From an uncultured Aquimarina sp. (GTDB lineage Bacteria > Bacteroidota > Bacteroidia > Flavobacteriales > Flavobacteriaceae), in NCBI GenBank assembly GCA_947498935.1, contig CANMMM010000004.1:1-64000 (forward strand): a stretch of 64,000 nt of DNA, written 5' to 3'. The translations under genes were made by a program, and so were the position numbers. This document shows positions 45,629-53,875 of this stretch, one piece after another. Position 1 is the first letter of the stretch. The number at the start of each line of letters is the position of its first letter. The notes under the pieces are model-generated. The model saw only the letters and a program-made list of their open reading frames with translations, had not been told where the DNA came from and searched no databases.

Positions 45629-47622
45629 AACCCCTTACGGTATTAGATACACTAGTTGTGGGGTGGCTAAAAATGGGCGTATACTTTTTGTTTTTTATAC
45701 TAGTAGGTAGTATATCTGCCCAGGAATTGCTAGATAAAGAATTGAAAAAACAAGTTTCACTTCAAGAACAGTTTTTTGCTGCAATGTTTGATAAAGCAGA
45801 CAGTTTAGTCACGATCAATAAGATTAAAGAAGCGCAGCAGGTATTTGATAAAGCGTACACTATGTTGGAAATAGCGCCACATAATAGCAAAACCTTGCAT
45901 TATACGCGTTTAGTAGAAGAATTTTACAGTGAGATATTAATTGATTATGATCGTGCATTTGAAATCATTGATTTTTTGGACCAAAAATGCCTTCAGCATA
46001 AAGATGATAAAGGAAGAGTCTTATTAGCTAATAGGGCGGCTGATTTGCACAAAAGAAAATTAGAATACATACTTTCTTTAAAAAGCTATAACAAAGGATT
46101 AGAATTAGCCGAAAAAAATAGTTATAACACAATTATGTGGGATTTGCTAATTAACAGGGGAGTACTATTCTCTACTATGGGAGATAATGAATTAGCGGCT
46201 AAGGATTATAAAAAAGCATTGAATTATATAGAAGAAGGAGATCCTAGAAATATAAAAGGGCATACGTATCTAAATATTTCTAGTATTTTCAGCGAAGAAG
46301 AACCTGACTCTATAATTTACTATTCAAAGCTAGTACTAGAAGGGCATAAAGGAAAACCACTCGATTTAATTACTAGCCTTGCCTATAATAATATAGCAGA
46401 CATATATTGTTTAAAAAAACAGCCTCAAAAGGCAAAAGATATTATTCTCAATACTATAGGTTTGAATAATGAATTCAATAAAAATAGTTTTGATCATACG
46501 CTACATCCAGCAATGATGCATACGTTAGGTATCGCAGAATACGAGTTAGGAAATTACGGGTTCTCATTAAAGTATTTAAAAAAATCAGTACAAGGGTATC
46601 AAAAATTAGGATATGTAACCGAGTGGCTGGATACACAAGAAGATTTATCTAAAACCTATGAAGCATTAGGTAATTTGTCCGAAAGTTTGCGTATTCATAA
46701 AGAAATTAAAGCAGCAGAAATATCTCAGTTTAGAATAAGAATGGCTAAAGAAATAGCCAGAGAAGAAAGTAAACGAATGCTTATTGCACAAGAAGATGAA
46801 ATCTGCGGTTTAGAAGAAAAAAATGATAGCATAGAAGAAGAGATGTATGTTACTCAATGGTTGATTTATGTGCTTGGTTTCGTGTTGTTAGTAGCTATAG
46901 GAATATTGCTTTATCGGGGTTATCATAGTCGTATTCGATATTATCAAGCAAATGAACAATTAGTGCTAACTAAGTTGACATCATTGCGAATATCCATGAA
47001 TCCTCATTTTTTATTTAATACGTTTAGTACATTACAAAATTTTATTCTTAAAAAAGATAATACGAATGCGAATGAGTATATGACAGAGCTTTCAGGTTTG
47101 ATTAGAAACGTATTGAATACATCAGATAGTGTATATATCGATTTTATTACGGAATTACAGATTTTAAAATCGTATGTCAATCTACAACAAGGACGGTTTA
47201 GAGGAGAGTTTGATGCTACCTTTGTGGTAGACCCAGTTCTTAAACAATCAAACCCACAAATGCCTTCGATGATCATACAGCCAATCATCGAAAATGCAAT
47301 TCTTCATGGGTTTTCTCATCTAGAAAAGAAAGGAATATTACATATTTCATTAGTAGCAAAGGGTGCAATCATTCAGTGTGTTGTAAAAGACAATGGGATA
47401 GGTAGAGCTGCTTCTGAAGCGATAAAAAAAACAACTAGAAAGAATATGAATTTGTCTATCGCTACTAAAAACACAAGCGAACGCTTAGCGATTTTAAATA
47501 AAGCCTCGAAAGAACCCTTAGATATTACAATCCATGATTTAGTCGATGCAGAAGGAGATGCATTAGGTACAGAAGTAGTCATCACATTACCAATGATTAA
47601 AAACGAACAATTTCATTCGTAA
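45625..47622 (+). CDS. TPR / LytS-type sensor histidine kinase, array member 3
   Basis: 665 residues. The ATG at 45625 overlaps the stop of member 2 in ATGA form, so translation is coupled. Signal segment VYFLFFILVGSISAQ; TPR region (QQVFDKAYTMLEIAPHN); transmembrane helix; MNPHFLFNTFSTLQNFILKK; IIQPIIENAILHGF; DNGIGRAASEAIK. The region after the G box diverges (KKTTRKNMNLSIATKNTSER) from the other three, suggesting altered specificity or drift. It is followed by a gap of 211 bp before member 4. Confidence 0.92.
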   Translation: MKPLTVLDTLVVGWLKMGVYFLFFILVGSISAQELLDKELKKQVSLQEQFFAAMFDKADSLVTINKIKEAQQVFDKAYTMLEIAPHNSKTLHYTRLVEEFYSEILIDYDRAFEIIDFLDQKCLQHKDDKGRVLLANRAADLHKRKLEYILSLKSYNKGLELAEKNSYNTIMWDLLINRGVLFSTMGDNELAAKDYKKALNYIEEGDPRNIKGHTYLNISSIFSEEEPDSIIYYSKLVLEGHKGKPLDLITSLAYNNIADIYCLKKQPQKAKDIILNTIGLNNEFNKNSFDHTLHPAMMHTLGIAEYELGNYGFSLKYLKKSVQGYQKLGYVTEWLDTQEDLSKTYEALGNLSESLRIHKEIKAAEISQFRIRMAKEIAREESKRMLIAQEDEICGLEEKNDSIEEEMYVTQWLIYVLGFVLLVAIGILLYRGYHSRIRYYQANEQLVLTKLTSLRISMNPHFLFNTFSTLQNFILKKDNTNANEYMTELSGLIRNVLNTSDSVYIDFITELQILKSYVNLQQGRFRGEFDATFVVDPVLKQSNPQMPSMIIQPIIENAILHGFSHLEKKGILHISLVAKGAIIQCVVKDNGIGRAASEAIKKTTRKNMNLSIATKNTSERLAILNKASKEPLDITIHDLVDAEGDALGTEVVITLPMIKNEQFHS

Positions 47623-47833
47623 TACAAGTAGCTTATGTAGTAATTATAATTACTAGTATAAGACCTTATTAAAATAGGAGCTGTTTTTAATTGTTTTAAT
47701 GGAATCAAAAATGACTGACAATATATAATTTCAGGGAATTTTTATAATAAAAAAATAGCTAAAGTTTTTTTTTGTGTCTATATTAGAAAATCTCAGAAGA
47801 AATAATACGAAGTAAAAAGACGATTAAAAGTTG

Positions 47834-49837
47834 ATGAAAACCTTGTTAGTATATACTCTAGGTGTAAGTTGTAGGTTGATGACGGTCAGTTGTATGTGGT
47901 TGCTACTGCTTACGGGTATGTGTAATTATGCTCAAAAAGTAGCAGATACAACAACATTCCAGAAAAAGAAAGGGGTTCAAAAAGAGTGGTTAAATAATAC
48001 CTTCGAAAAAGCAGAAGACTTAATAGCAGAAAACGAAGTTGCCGAAGCTAAAATACTATATGATCAAGCTTTTAAAACACTTAAAAAGGTGGCTCACACA
48101 CAAGAGTCAGTAACACAGATATTGCTGATAGAGCAGTTTTATAGTACGGTTCTAAATGATAATGATTATGCGAGATATATCGTAGAAATCTTGCAAAAAA
48201 AGTCGATGATTCATCAAGATCCATTAGGGCAAATCAAAGCTTATTTTAAGTTAGGTAATATTGATTCTAGAGAATTAAAATACATTAGTTCTTTAAAAAA
48301 TTATAACAAGGCGCTTAGACTCGCAGAGCAACAAAATGATACAGATCTGATATGGGAAATATTAATAGATAGAGGAGACCTCTTATTAGACATTGGGGAT
48401 CTAGATCAAGCCAAAAAAGACTTTAAAAGGGCATTAAACCATATCAATAAAGAAGATACAAGAGGTAGAAAAAGACATACATATGTAAATATATCTGCAT
48501 CCATTCCGGATGAACAGCCCGATTCTATCAAATACTATTCTAGATTAGCATTAATAGGATGCAAAGGAAAAAAAGACAATCTGATTTGTACGATTGCTTA
48601 TAACAACTTAGCATGGGCTTACTATCTAAAAAAAATGCCTAAAGCCGCAAAAGATGTTATCAATAATTGCATAGGGCTTAAAAATGAATATAATACAGAT
48701 AGTTTCGAACATGGATTACGCTCTGGAATGCTACATACACTCGGAGTAGCAGAGTATGATCTGAAGAATTATAAAGCGGCATTGAAATACCTAAAACTTT
48801 CAGAACAGAGTTATTCTAAATCATCAGAAATTTCGAATTTGATTTTGGTCAAAGATGATCTGTCTAAAGTTTATGAAATAGTAGGAGAACTGTCTGAAAG
48901 CATACGGTTGCATAAAGAAATTCAAGCACTCGAAAAATCTCAATTACGCGTAAAGATGATTAAAGAAGTTGCTAAAAGTGAAACCAAAAAAATCCTCATT
49001 GCCAAAGAAAAAGAAATCTCAGGTCTAGAGCAGAAAAATGTATATATCCAAAAACAAGTGTCTCAAACCAAATGGCTGAGTTATGGATTGGGGGTTTTGT
49101 TATGTACAGCTATAGGGATATTATTGTACAGAGGATATAGAAGTAGGATTAAATATTATCAGATTAATCAGCAATTAGTGTTGTCGAGGCTGACATCATT
49201 ACGAATGTCTATGAATCCACATTTTTTATTCAATACGTTTAGTACGTTACAGAATTATATTCTAAAAAAAGACAATCTAAAGGCCAATTGTTATATGACG
49301 GAATTATCAGGTTTGATCAGAAATGTATTGAATAGTTCTGATAGCATTTATATCGACTTAGCTACAGAATTAGATATTCTAAAATCATATGTGAGTCTGC
49401 AAAGAGGTCGATTTCAGGAAGGTTTCGATGTGATGTTTAGGGTGTCACCAGCACTGGTACAGATGAATCCACAGATTCCATCTATGATGATCCAACCGTT
49501 TATAGAGAATGCGATTTTGCATGGTTTTTCTAATTTAAAGACTAAAGGTGAATTAAAAATTATACTAGAGCAAAACAATAATACTGTTACATGTGCTGTT
49601 GTAGATAATGGTATTGGTAGAAAAGCCTCAGAAGAATTAAAAAATAAAGCCACAGAAAACGCTCATTTATCCATTGCCACAAAAAACACAAATGAGCGTC
49701 TCAATATTTTGAATAAGACGATAAAAGAGAAATCAAGTGTGATTATAAATGACTTAATGGATGCAAAACAGCAATCAGTAGGTACAGAAGTAGTGATCAC
49801 ATTGCCAATAATCAAAGAGGTTATAAAAAATGGATGA
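47834..49837 (+). CDS. TPR / LytS-type sensor histidine kinase, array member 4
   Basis: 667 residues from the ATG at 47834 (a TTG one codon earlier is ignored). Same architecture as members 1-3: exported TPRs (YISSLKNYNKALRLAEQQN), transmembrane helix, MNPHFLFNTFSTLQNYILKK, NSSDS, MIQPFIENAILHGF, DNGIGRKASEELK. The ORF overlaps the response regulator start by 8 bp, which makes it the likely cognate kinase. Members 1-3 probably feed the same regulator or partners elsewhere. Confidence 0.92.
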   Translation: MKTLLVYTLGVSCRLMTVSCMWLLLLTGMCNYAQKVADTTTFQKKKGVQKEWLNNTFEKAEDLIAENEVAEAKILYDQAFKTLKKVAHTQESVTQILLIEQFYSTVLNDNDYARYIVEILQKKSMIHQDPLGQIKAYFKLGNIDSRELKYISSLKNYNKALRLAEQQNDTDLIWEILIDRGDLLLDIGDLDQAKKDFKRALNHINKEDTRGRKRHTYVNISASIPDEQPDSIKYYSRLALIGCKGKKDNLICTIAYNNLAWAYYLKKMPKAAKDVINNCIGLKNEYNTDSFEHGLRSGMLHTLGVAEYDLKNYKAALKYLKLSEQSYSKSSEISNLILVKDDLSKVYEIVGELSESIRLHKEIQALEKSQLRVKMIKEVAKSETKKILIAKEKEISGLEQKNVYIQKQVSQTKWLSYGLGVLLCTAIGILLYRGYRSRIKYYQINQQLVLSRLTSLRMSMNPHFLFNTFSTLQNYILKKDNLKANCYMTELSGLIRNVLNSSDSIYIDLATELDILKSYVSLQRGRFQEGFDVMFRVSPALVQMNPQIPSMMIQPFIENAILHGFSNLKTKGELKIILEQNNNTVTCAVVDNGIGRKASEELKNKATENAHLSIATKNTNERLNILNKTIKEKSSVIINDLMDAKQQSVGTEVVITLPIIKEVIKNG

Positions 49838-50588
49838 AGTTTTAAAATGTTTCATCATAGATGATGAAAAAAAAGATAGAGAAAATATTAGTTTACTACT
49901 CAATACGTATTGTCCACAAGTAGAAATTATAGGAGAAGCATGGGATAAAGAATCGATATTAAAAGGACTATCTACCGTACAACCAGATGTTGTGTTTTTA
50001 GACGTGCAATTAGGGTCACTTACTATCTTTGATGTATTAGAAGAGTTAGAGGTTATAGACTTTAAAATCATTTTTATATCCGCATACAATCAATATGCTG
50101 TAGAAGGGTACAAATATAATGCGATAGGATACCTACTAAAGCCTATCGACCCTAAAACCCTAGTAGAGGTTATAGATAAAACCATGCAATTGAATGAAAA
50201 AATAGAAGAAACATCAGATACGATGGCTAACTTCAAAGAATTGTATGCAAAAATCCATGAAGTGCCCAAAATTTCTATTACAGACTCTAAAGGTACACAT
50301 GTGATTAAAATCCCAAGTGTACTGTATTGCATCAGTAACGGAAATTACACCACTTTTATACGCAAGGATGATAAGGAGGTAGTGATCTCTAAAAATCTTA
50401 AATATATAGAATCTAAGTTGGTTCCTTTTGGCTTTTTTAGAATACACAGATCCTATTTGATCAATTTAGATCATGTAAATACGCTAGTTAAAGAGCAAGG
50501 AGGATATGTAGTGATGTCCGATGATAAAACATTGCCTATAGCTAGAGATTCTAAAAAAGATTTGTATATAAAGCTCAATGTCATTTAG
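49830..50588 (+). CDS. LytTR-type response regulator
   Basis: 252 residues. Receiver domain with the acidic pair DD (11-12), phospho-acceptor D58 (VVFLDVQLG) and K104 (LLKPI). A linker follows, then the LytTR DNA-binding domain (residues about 150-250; FFRIHRSYLINLDHV is the family signature). It is the only response regulator beside four kinases and overlaps kinase 4. It would bind target promoters as a dimer when phosphorylated. Targets are unknown. Confidence 0.94.
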   Translation: MDEVLKCFIIDDEKKDRENISLLLNTYCPQVEIIGEAWDKESILKGLSTVQPDVVFLDVQLGSLTIFDVLEELEVIDFKIIFISAYNQYAVEGYKYNAIGYLLKPIDPKTLVEVIDKTMQLNEKIEETSDTMANFKELYAKIHEVPKISITDSKGTHVIKIPSVLYCISNGNYTTFIRKDDKEVVISKNLKYIESKLVPFGFFRIHRSYLINLDHVNTLVKEQGGYVVMSDDKTLPIARDSKKDLYIKLNVI

Positions 50589-50614
50589 AAGCCATAATAT
50601 ATAATCCTTGCAAT

Positions 50615-50659
50615 ACAAATATTCCCGTAAAAAAAACTGCTTTTTACGGGAATATTTGT
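50615..50659. terminator. 19-bp perfect inverted repeat after the response regulator
   Basis: ACAAATATTCCCGTAAAAA (50615-50633), 7-base loop, TTTTTACGGGAATATTTGT (50641-50659). It lies 27 bp after the stop of the regulator. It is probably a strong terminator, able to work from either side because the stem itself ends in A5/T5 near the loop. Confidence 0.65.
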
Positions 50660-50803
50660 AAAATGAGTCTACGAATACCTTTGTTCAGATAACGGCTTAT
50701 ACACTCAAAATGTCATTTTATACATCAATACATACAGTTCCAGTAATCATAGTCTATTATATCTTAGACATCAATTATCTTTGAATTCAGAAAAAAATAA
50801 TGT

Positions 50804-50936
50804 ACTAGTTTTCGCCTATGCATGGTGTGCTTGATAACGCTTAATTCCCCAAATAAAAGCGTAATATCAAGCAATTACCCCGAAAATTGTTAAGAAATTT
50901 GCATACATACGCCATATGCATAGGTGTAGAACTAGT
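50804..50936. repeat. MITE-like nested inverted-repeat element
   Basis: Terminal arms: ACTAGTT (50804-50810) plus CCTATGCAT (50815-50823) on the left; ATGCATAGG (50916-50924) plus AACTAGT (50930-50936) on the right, each pair perfectly complementary. An inner stem GCTTGATAACGCTT (50829-50842) pairs with AAGCGT-aa-TATCAAGC (50857-50872). The total length is 133 bp with no ORF. It could be a non-autonomous transposon remnant or a structured element. Confidence 0.6.
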
Positions 50937-51068
50937 TATGATTCAACTGTCTTATCTCACAACTTTAGTAATAAGCAAGCAATCATTTTTAGCGTAAATA
51001 AAAATCGTCATATATAATTGTTTTCTTGTTATCACAATGCTCAGTTTTGCTGGGCATTTTTTGTATTA

Positions 51069-51156
51069 GGGCGTTACCACAGGGGTCGGGCTATCCGCTA
51101 TATCTTTTTTGGTTTTGCAAAAAACCAAAAAAGGATGCCGCTGCTATCCCTAACGC
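51069..51156 (-). repeat. dispersed intergenic repeat, copy 5 (hairpin-insert variant)
   Basis: Reverse orientation, tips GGGCGTTACC and TATCCCTAACGC. The middle is a hairpin TTTTTTGGTTTT-GCA-AAAACCAAAAAA. It is the same class as copy 3, with a different stem. Confidence 0.85.
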
Positions 51157-51494
51157 AAATCTCGTTGCTAGGAATTAAAAAACAACCAAGAAAAGTCAAA
51201 TCCTCTCTCAATAGCAGCAGAAAGATGTATTGAAATAACTATATATTTTTAGTCAGATTAGGGATAATAATCTAACAGGATTTTAACAATAATCACTTTT
51301 CAGACAGTCTCTTTTGCAGTAATTTGTAATCGCAACGATGCACGATTTTACCATTGGATACAGAAAATATCTTTAGTGTCCAAATGGTATCACTTTTAAG
51401 CACAGTAGTACTGATTTGTAGCAAAAAAATACAGCATTTGTTTTTTGCTGAAGTCTAAAAAGTATGCATCATTTCGTTAAAACATATAAAAGAT

Positions 51495-52223
51495 ATGGAT
51501 GCGATTAATCGTATTGTAAAAAAGGCACAGGATAAACTGTTTCCAGAATTAGAAGCAAAAATTCGTTTAGAATTGGAGCAAAAAGACAAGGATTGGCTTA
51601 TTGACCAGATTATTTATCTTACTTGCCAAAGACATGGGTTAAGCGAGCAACAACACCAATTAGCTATTGCCAAAAAACGTAATACTCGAATTCGTAAAAA
51701 AGGCTATGATATAACTTCATTAACAGATTTTATAAGTACGTATCGTAATATTAGTAGAAAGGAATTAGAAGGGATGGGTTTTTTGATAAATCCACCTCAT
51801 ATGGGATTGGCTATGATAGGAGATGCAGAACGTTCTAAAAAAGGAGAAGCGCTATTAGAAGAGGCGAGAGATGTATTGTATGCAGCATTATACGGAGACG
51901 AAGCGATCAATGTACATTTAACAAGGGTACAAGAAGAGGTATTAACCATGATGTTGCCCGTAACTAAATCTGATGCATTATTTTTTCTAAAAGCAGTAAC
52001 AACAGTAGATGTAATCGGAACTTGGAAAGATGAAGAAGGGATTTCGAATGACGATCAGGTGCAGAATACTGAATTTCAGGTAGAGTATGGTGATGCGCAC
52101 AAAGGAATGATCGGTTCAGCCATATTCGTAGCATTACGTTTGATTAATTTATTGCATGTAAATGAGCAAGTTTTTTACGCACGTACAGAGAATGTAGAAC
52201 GAAGTTCATTACAAATGTTGTAA
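51495..52223 (+). CDS. unknown protein, 242 residues
   Basis: No family recognised. It is a soluble, charged, mainly helical protein with no signal peptide: acidic/basic helices (QKDKDWLIDQIIYLTCQRHG), then a basic stretch (AKKRNTRIRKKGYD), DVLYAALYGDEAINVHLTRV, and WKDEEGISNDDQVQNTEFQV near the end. A nuclease-like call is not supported by any motif. It is first in an accessory run with a fragment, a membrane-anchored protein and a CHAP amidase. Confidence 0.75.
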   Translation: MDAINRIVKKAQDKLFPELEAKIRLELEQKDKDWLIDQIIYLTCQRHGLSEQQHQLAIAKKRNTRIRKKGYDITSLTDFISTYRNISRKELEGMGFLINPPHMGLAMIGDAERSKKGEALLEEARDVLYAALYGDEAINVHLTRVQEEVLTMMLPVTKSDALFFLKAVTTVDVIGTWKDEEGISNDDQVQNTEFQVEYGDAHKGMIGSAIFVALRLINLLHVNEQVFYARTENVERSSLQML

Positions 52224-52227
52224 ATAA

Positions 52228-52548
52228 GGATTGGTCTATCCATCTGAAAGTTTAGCTCAAAAATTTGTTGATCACTTGGATATTACATTCTATGGCTATT
52301 TACGTAGAAGCCTTTATGTTTCTACTTGGGATGATAAGGGGGATGAAGATTATAAAGACAACTATAAATCTCTTGATGATGAATCTGTAAATGGTCAATG
52401 GTATGACCCTAGAGATTGGGGTAAATGGGATGAAGCATTATGGAATCCTGATGGTGCTTACAAAAAGCCAACACACGGAAATACTCCTGGAGGTTTACCT
52501 GAGGGGTTGTATAAATTTCAAAAAGGAAAAACACCCAAATTAAATTAG
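52228..52548 (+). pseudogene. start-less ORF fragment, probable C-terminal remnant
   Basis: The frame opens right after a TAA at 52225 and contains no methionine. The only possible start is a TTG at 52231. The peptide is Trp/Asp/Pro/Gly-rich (NGQWYDPRDWGKWDEALWNP, GNTPGGLPEGLYKFQKGKTP) and looks like the tail of a larger protein. It abuts the 242-residue gene by 4 bp and is followed 1 bp later by the next gene. A remnant left after deletion of the 5' part is the simplest reading. A genuine TTG-started small protein cannot be excluded. Confidence 0.55.
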
Positions 52549-52549
52549 G

Positions 52550-53092
52550 ATGAAGAAAACGTTTTTAATTGTAATTCCAGTAGTAATAGGGGTAGTTTTT
52601 CTTGTAGAAACCATATTTTATAATCTTCAATTTTCACTTCCGGATCTAGAATTTACAGTACCGAAAGAAGAAAAAAAAATGGTGTATAACAATGCTAAAA
52701 ATAATTCTATAGTTAATTATAGTTGTGAAGAATTAAAAGATGGTGTGACATATGATATTCCTTATGAATTAAACTTTGAATATCCCATTTTTAGATTTAA
52801 GGGCTTATTTACAATTGAAGAAGAAATAATGGTAAATGGGAAAAACATATTTAGAAATATTTATACATCAGAAGACTTTCAGAAACGATTTGTAATTGAA
52901 AATATTTGTTACCCCAAGGGGATTGGTAAAGAGATAAAAACCAGATTTAGCTTTATTACTAAAAAGGGTGATTTGTATTCTTGGGATTTAAATTACGATT
53001 CAAGTTTGATTACTACACAAACATCATTGAAAGTGTTTATCCCTGAAAAAAAAGATGATTACGCAGCTGTAAAAGCTCAGCTAATGCTTTAA
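52550..53092 (+). CDS. membrane-anchored protein of unknown function
   Basis: 180 residues. One N-terminal transmembrane helix (FLIVIPVVIGVVFLVETIFY), then a periplasm-facing beta-rich domain (YEFPIFRF-like stretches, NICYPKGIGKEIKTRFSFIT). No lipobox. It starts 1 bp after the fragment and ends 25 bp before the CHAP gene. By position it could be a partner or protective factor for the CHAP amidase; this is untested inference. Confidence 0.75.
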   Translation: MKKTFLIVIPVVIGVVFLVETIFYNLQFSLPDLEFTVPKEEKKMVYNNAKNNSIVNYSCEELKDGVTYDIPYELNFEYPIFRFKGLFTIEEEIMVNGKNIFRNIYTSEDFQKRFVIENICYPKGIGKEIKTRFSFITKKGDLYSWDLNYDSSLITTQTSLKVFIPEKKDDYAAVKAQLML

Positions 53093-53117
53093 AAAAAGTA
53101 TCTTGAAAATAAAAAAA

Positions 53118-53699
53118 ATGATATACTACCTCATTGTTCTCGCTGTATTCATAATTTTAGGGGTGTGGGGTTTTAAACAGTTTAATTTTAATCGAAAATA
53201 CGAAATAGGTCAAACGATTGATTCTTTTAATGGCGTTTCTGTTTATTATAATGGAGGTGTTAATCATGTAGAAGGGCGTAATTTATCAGCAGATGGCTAT
53301 AACATTGGTCTTAAGTATCAGTGTGTCGAGTTTGTAAAACGTTACTATTACGAGCAACTCAATCATAAAATGCCAGATAGCTATGGGCATGCAAAGGACT
53401 TTTTTGATAAAAGTTTACCAGATGGAGCGTTAAATTCTAAACGGAATTTAAAACAATACAAAAATCCCAGCAGCCAACGGCCTGAAGTTAATGACTTGAT
53501 AGTTTTTAAAAGTACCTTATTTAATAGGTTTGGTCATGTAGCTATCATATCTAAAGTAGAACAGGGTTACATAGAAATCATTCAACAGAATCCTGGACCC
53601 TATAGAAAATCAAGAGAAAAAATACCTTTGAAAAAAGCTACTTCCAAATGGGAGGTATTTAATGAGCGTGTAATAGGTTGGCTTAGAAAGAATGATTAG
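53118..53699 (+). CDS. membrane-anchored CHAP-domain amidase
   Basis: 193 residues from the ATG at 53118 (a TTG at 53103 adds five). One N-terminal transmembrane helix (YYLIVLAVFIILGVWGF), then a CHAP domain with catalytic cysteine C69 in YQCVEFVKRYYY and histidine H140 in FGHVAIISKV; IIQQNPGP follows. Such enzymes cut amide bonds in peptidoglycan or in glutathionylspermidine-type substrates. The anchor would place it in the periplasm. It immediately precedes the exonuclease remnant. Confidence 0.88.
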   Translation: MIYYLIVLAVFIILGVWGFKQFNFNRKYEIGQTIDSFNGVSVYYNGGVNHVEGRNLSADGYNIGLKYQCVEFVKRYYYEQLNHKMPDSYGHAKDFFDKSLPDGALNSKRNLKQYKNPSSQRPEVNDLIVFKSTLFNRFGHVAIISKVEQGYIEIIQQNPGPYRKSREKIPLKKATSKWEVFNERVIGWLRKND

Positions 53700-53701
53700 C
53701 T

Positions 53702-53856
53702 ATTGATGGCAGTCAAGTATGTCATGTGTATCATACAGAAATGATACGGAGCGCATTATTCAATATTGCGAAAGAGATACTGTAGCTGTAGCGCAAATTC
53801 TTTTAAAATGTAAGCAACAACCCTTATTAGATACTACCGAAATCATTTCTGTATAA
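53702..53856 (+). pseudogene. truncated, frameshifted tail of a PolB-like 3'-5' exonuclease
   Basis: Frame 1 reads IDGSQVCHVYHTE. A shift of one base then gives NDTERIIQYCERDTVAVAQI and ends EIISV. This is the conserved C-terminus of the Bacteroidota 'predicted 3'-5' exonuclease, PolB-like' family (DIDGS-x-V-x-x-VY, then YC-x-x-D, ending in hydrophobics). Restoring one A in the GAAA run near 53739 joins the two parts. Everything upstream of IDGS is missing and the CHAP stop codon lies 2 bp before. It is clearly a remnant. Confidence 0.8.
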
Positions 53857-53875
53857 TACAGAGACTTAATAAAGT

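Larger units (their letters stand above)
50589..51494. other. large intergenic region with three inverted-repeat features
   Basis: 906 bp without a gene. It holds the 19-bp perfect inverted repeat (50615-50659), a nested element (50804-50936) and dispersed-repeat copy 5 (51069-51156). An ORF at 51018-51233 is an accident of copy 5. Confidence 0.6.

Noticed and set aside
51018-51233. Plus-strand ORF of 71 codons
   Set aside because: It runs across dispersed-repeat copy 5; its composition follows the repeat and not a protein.
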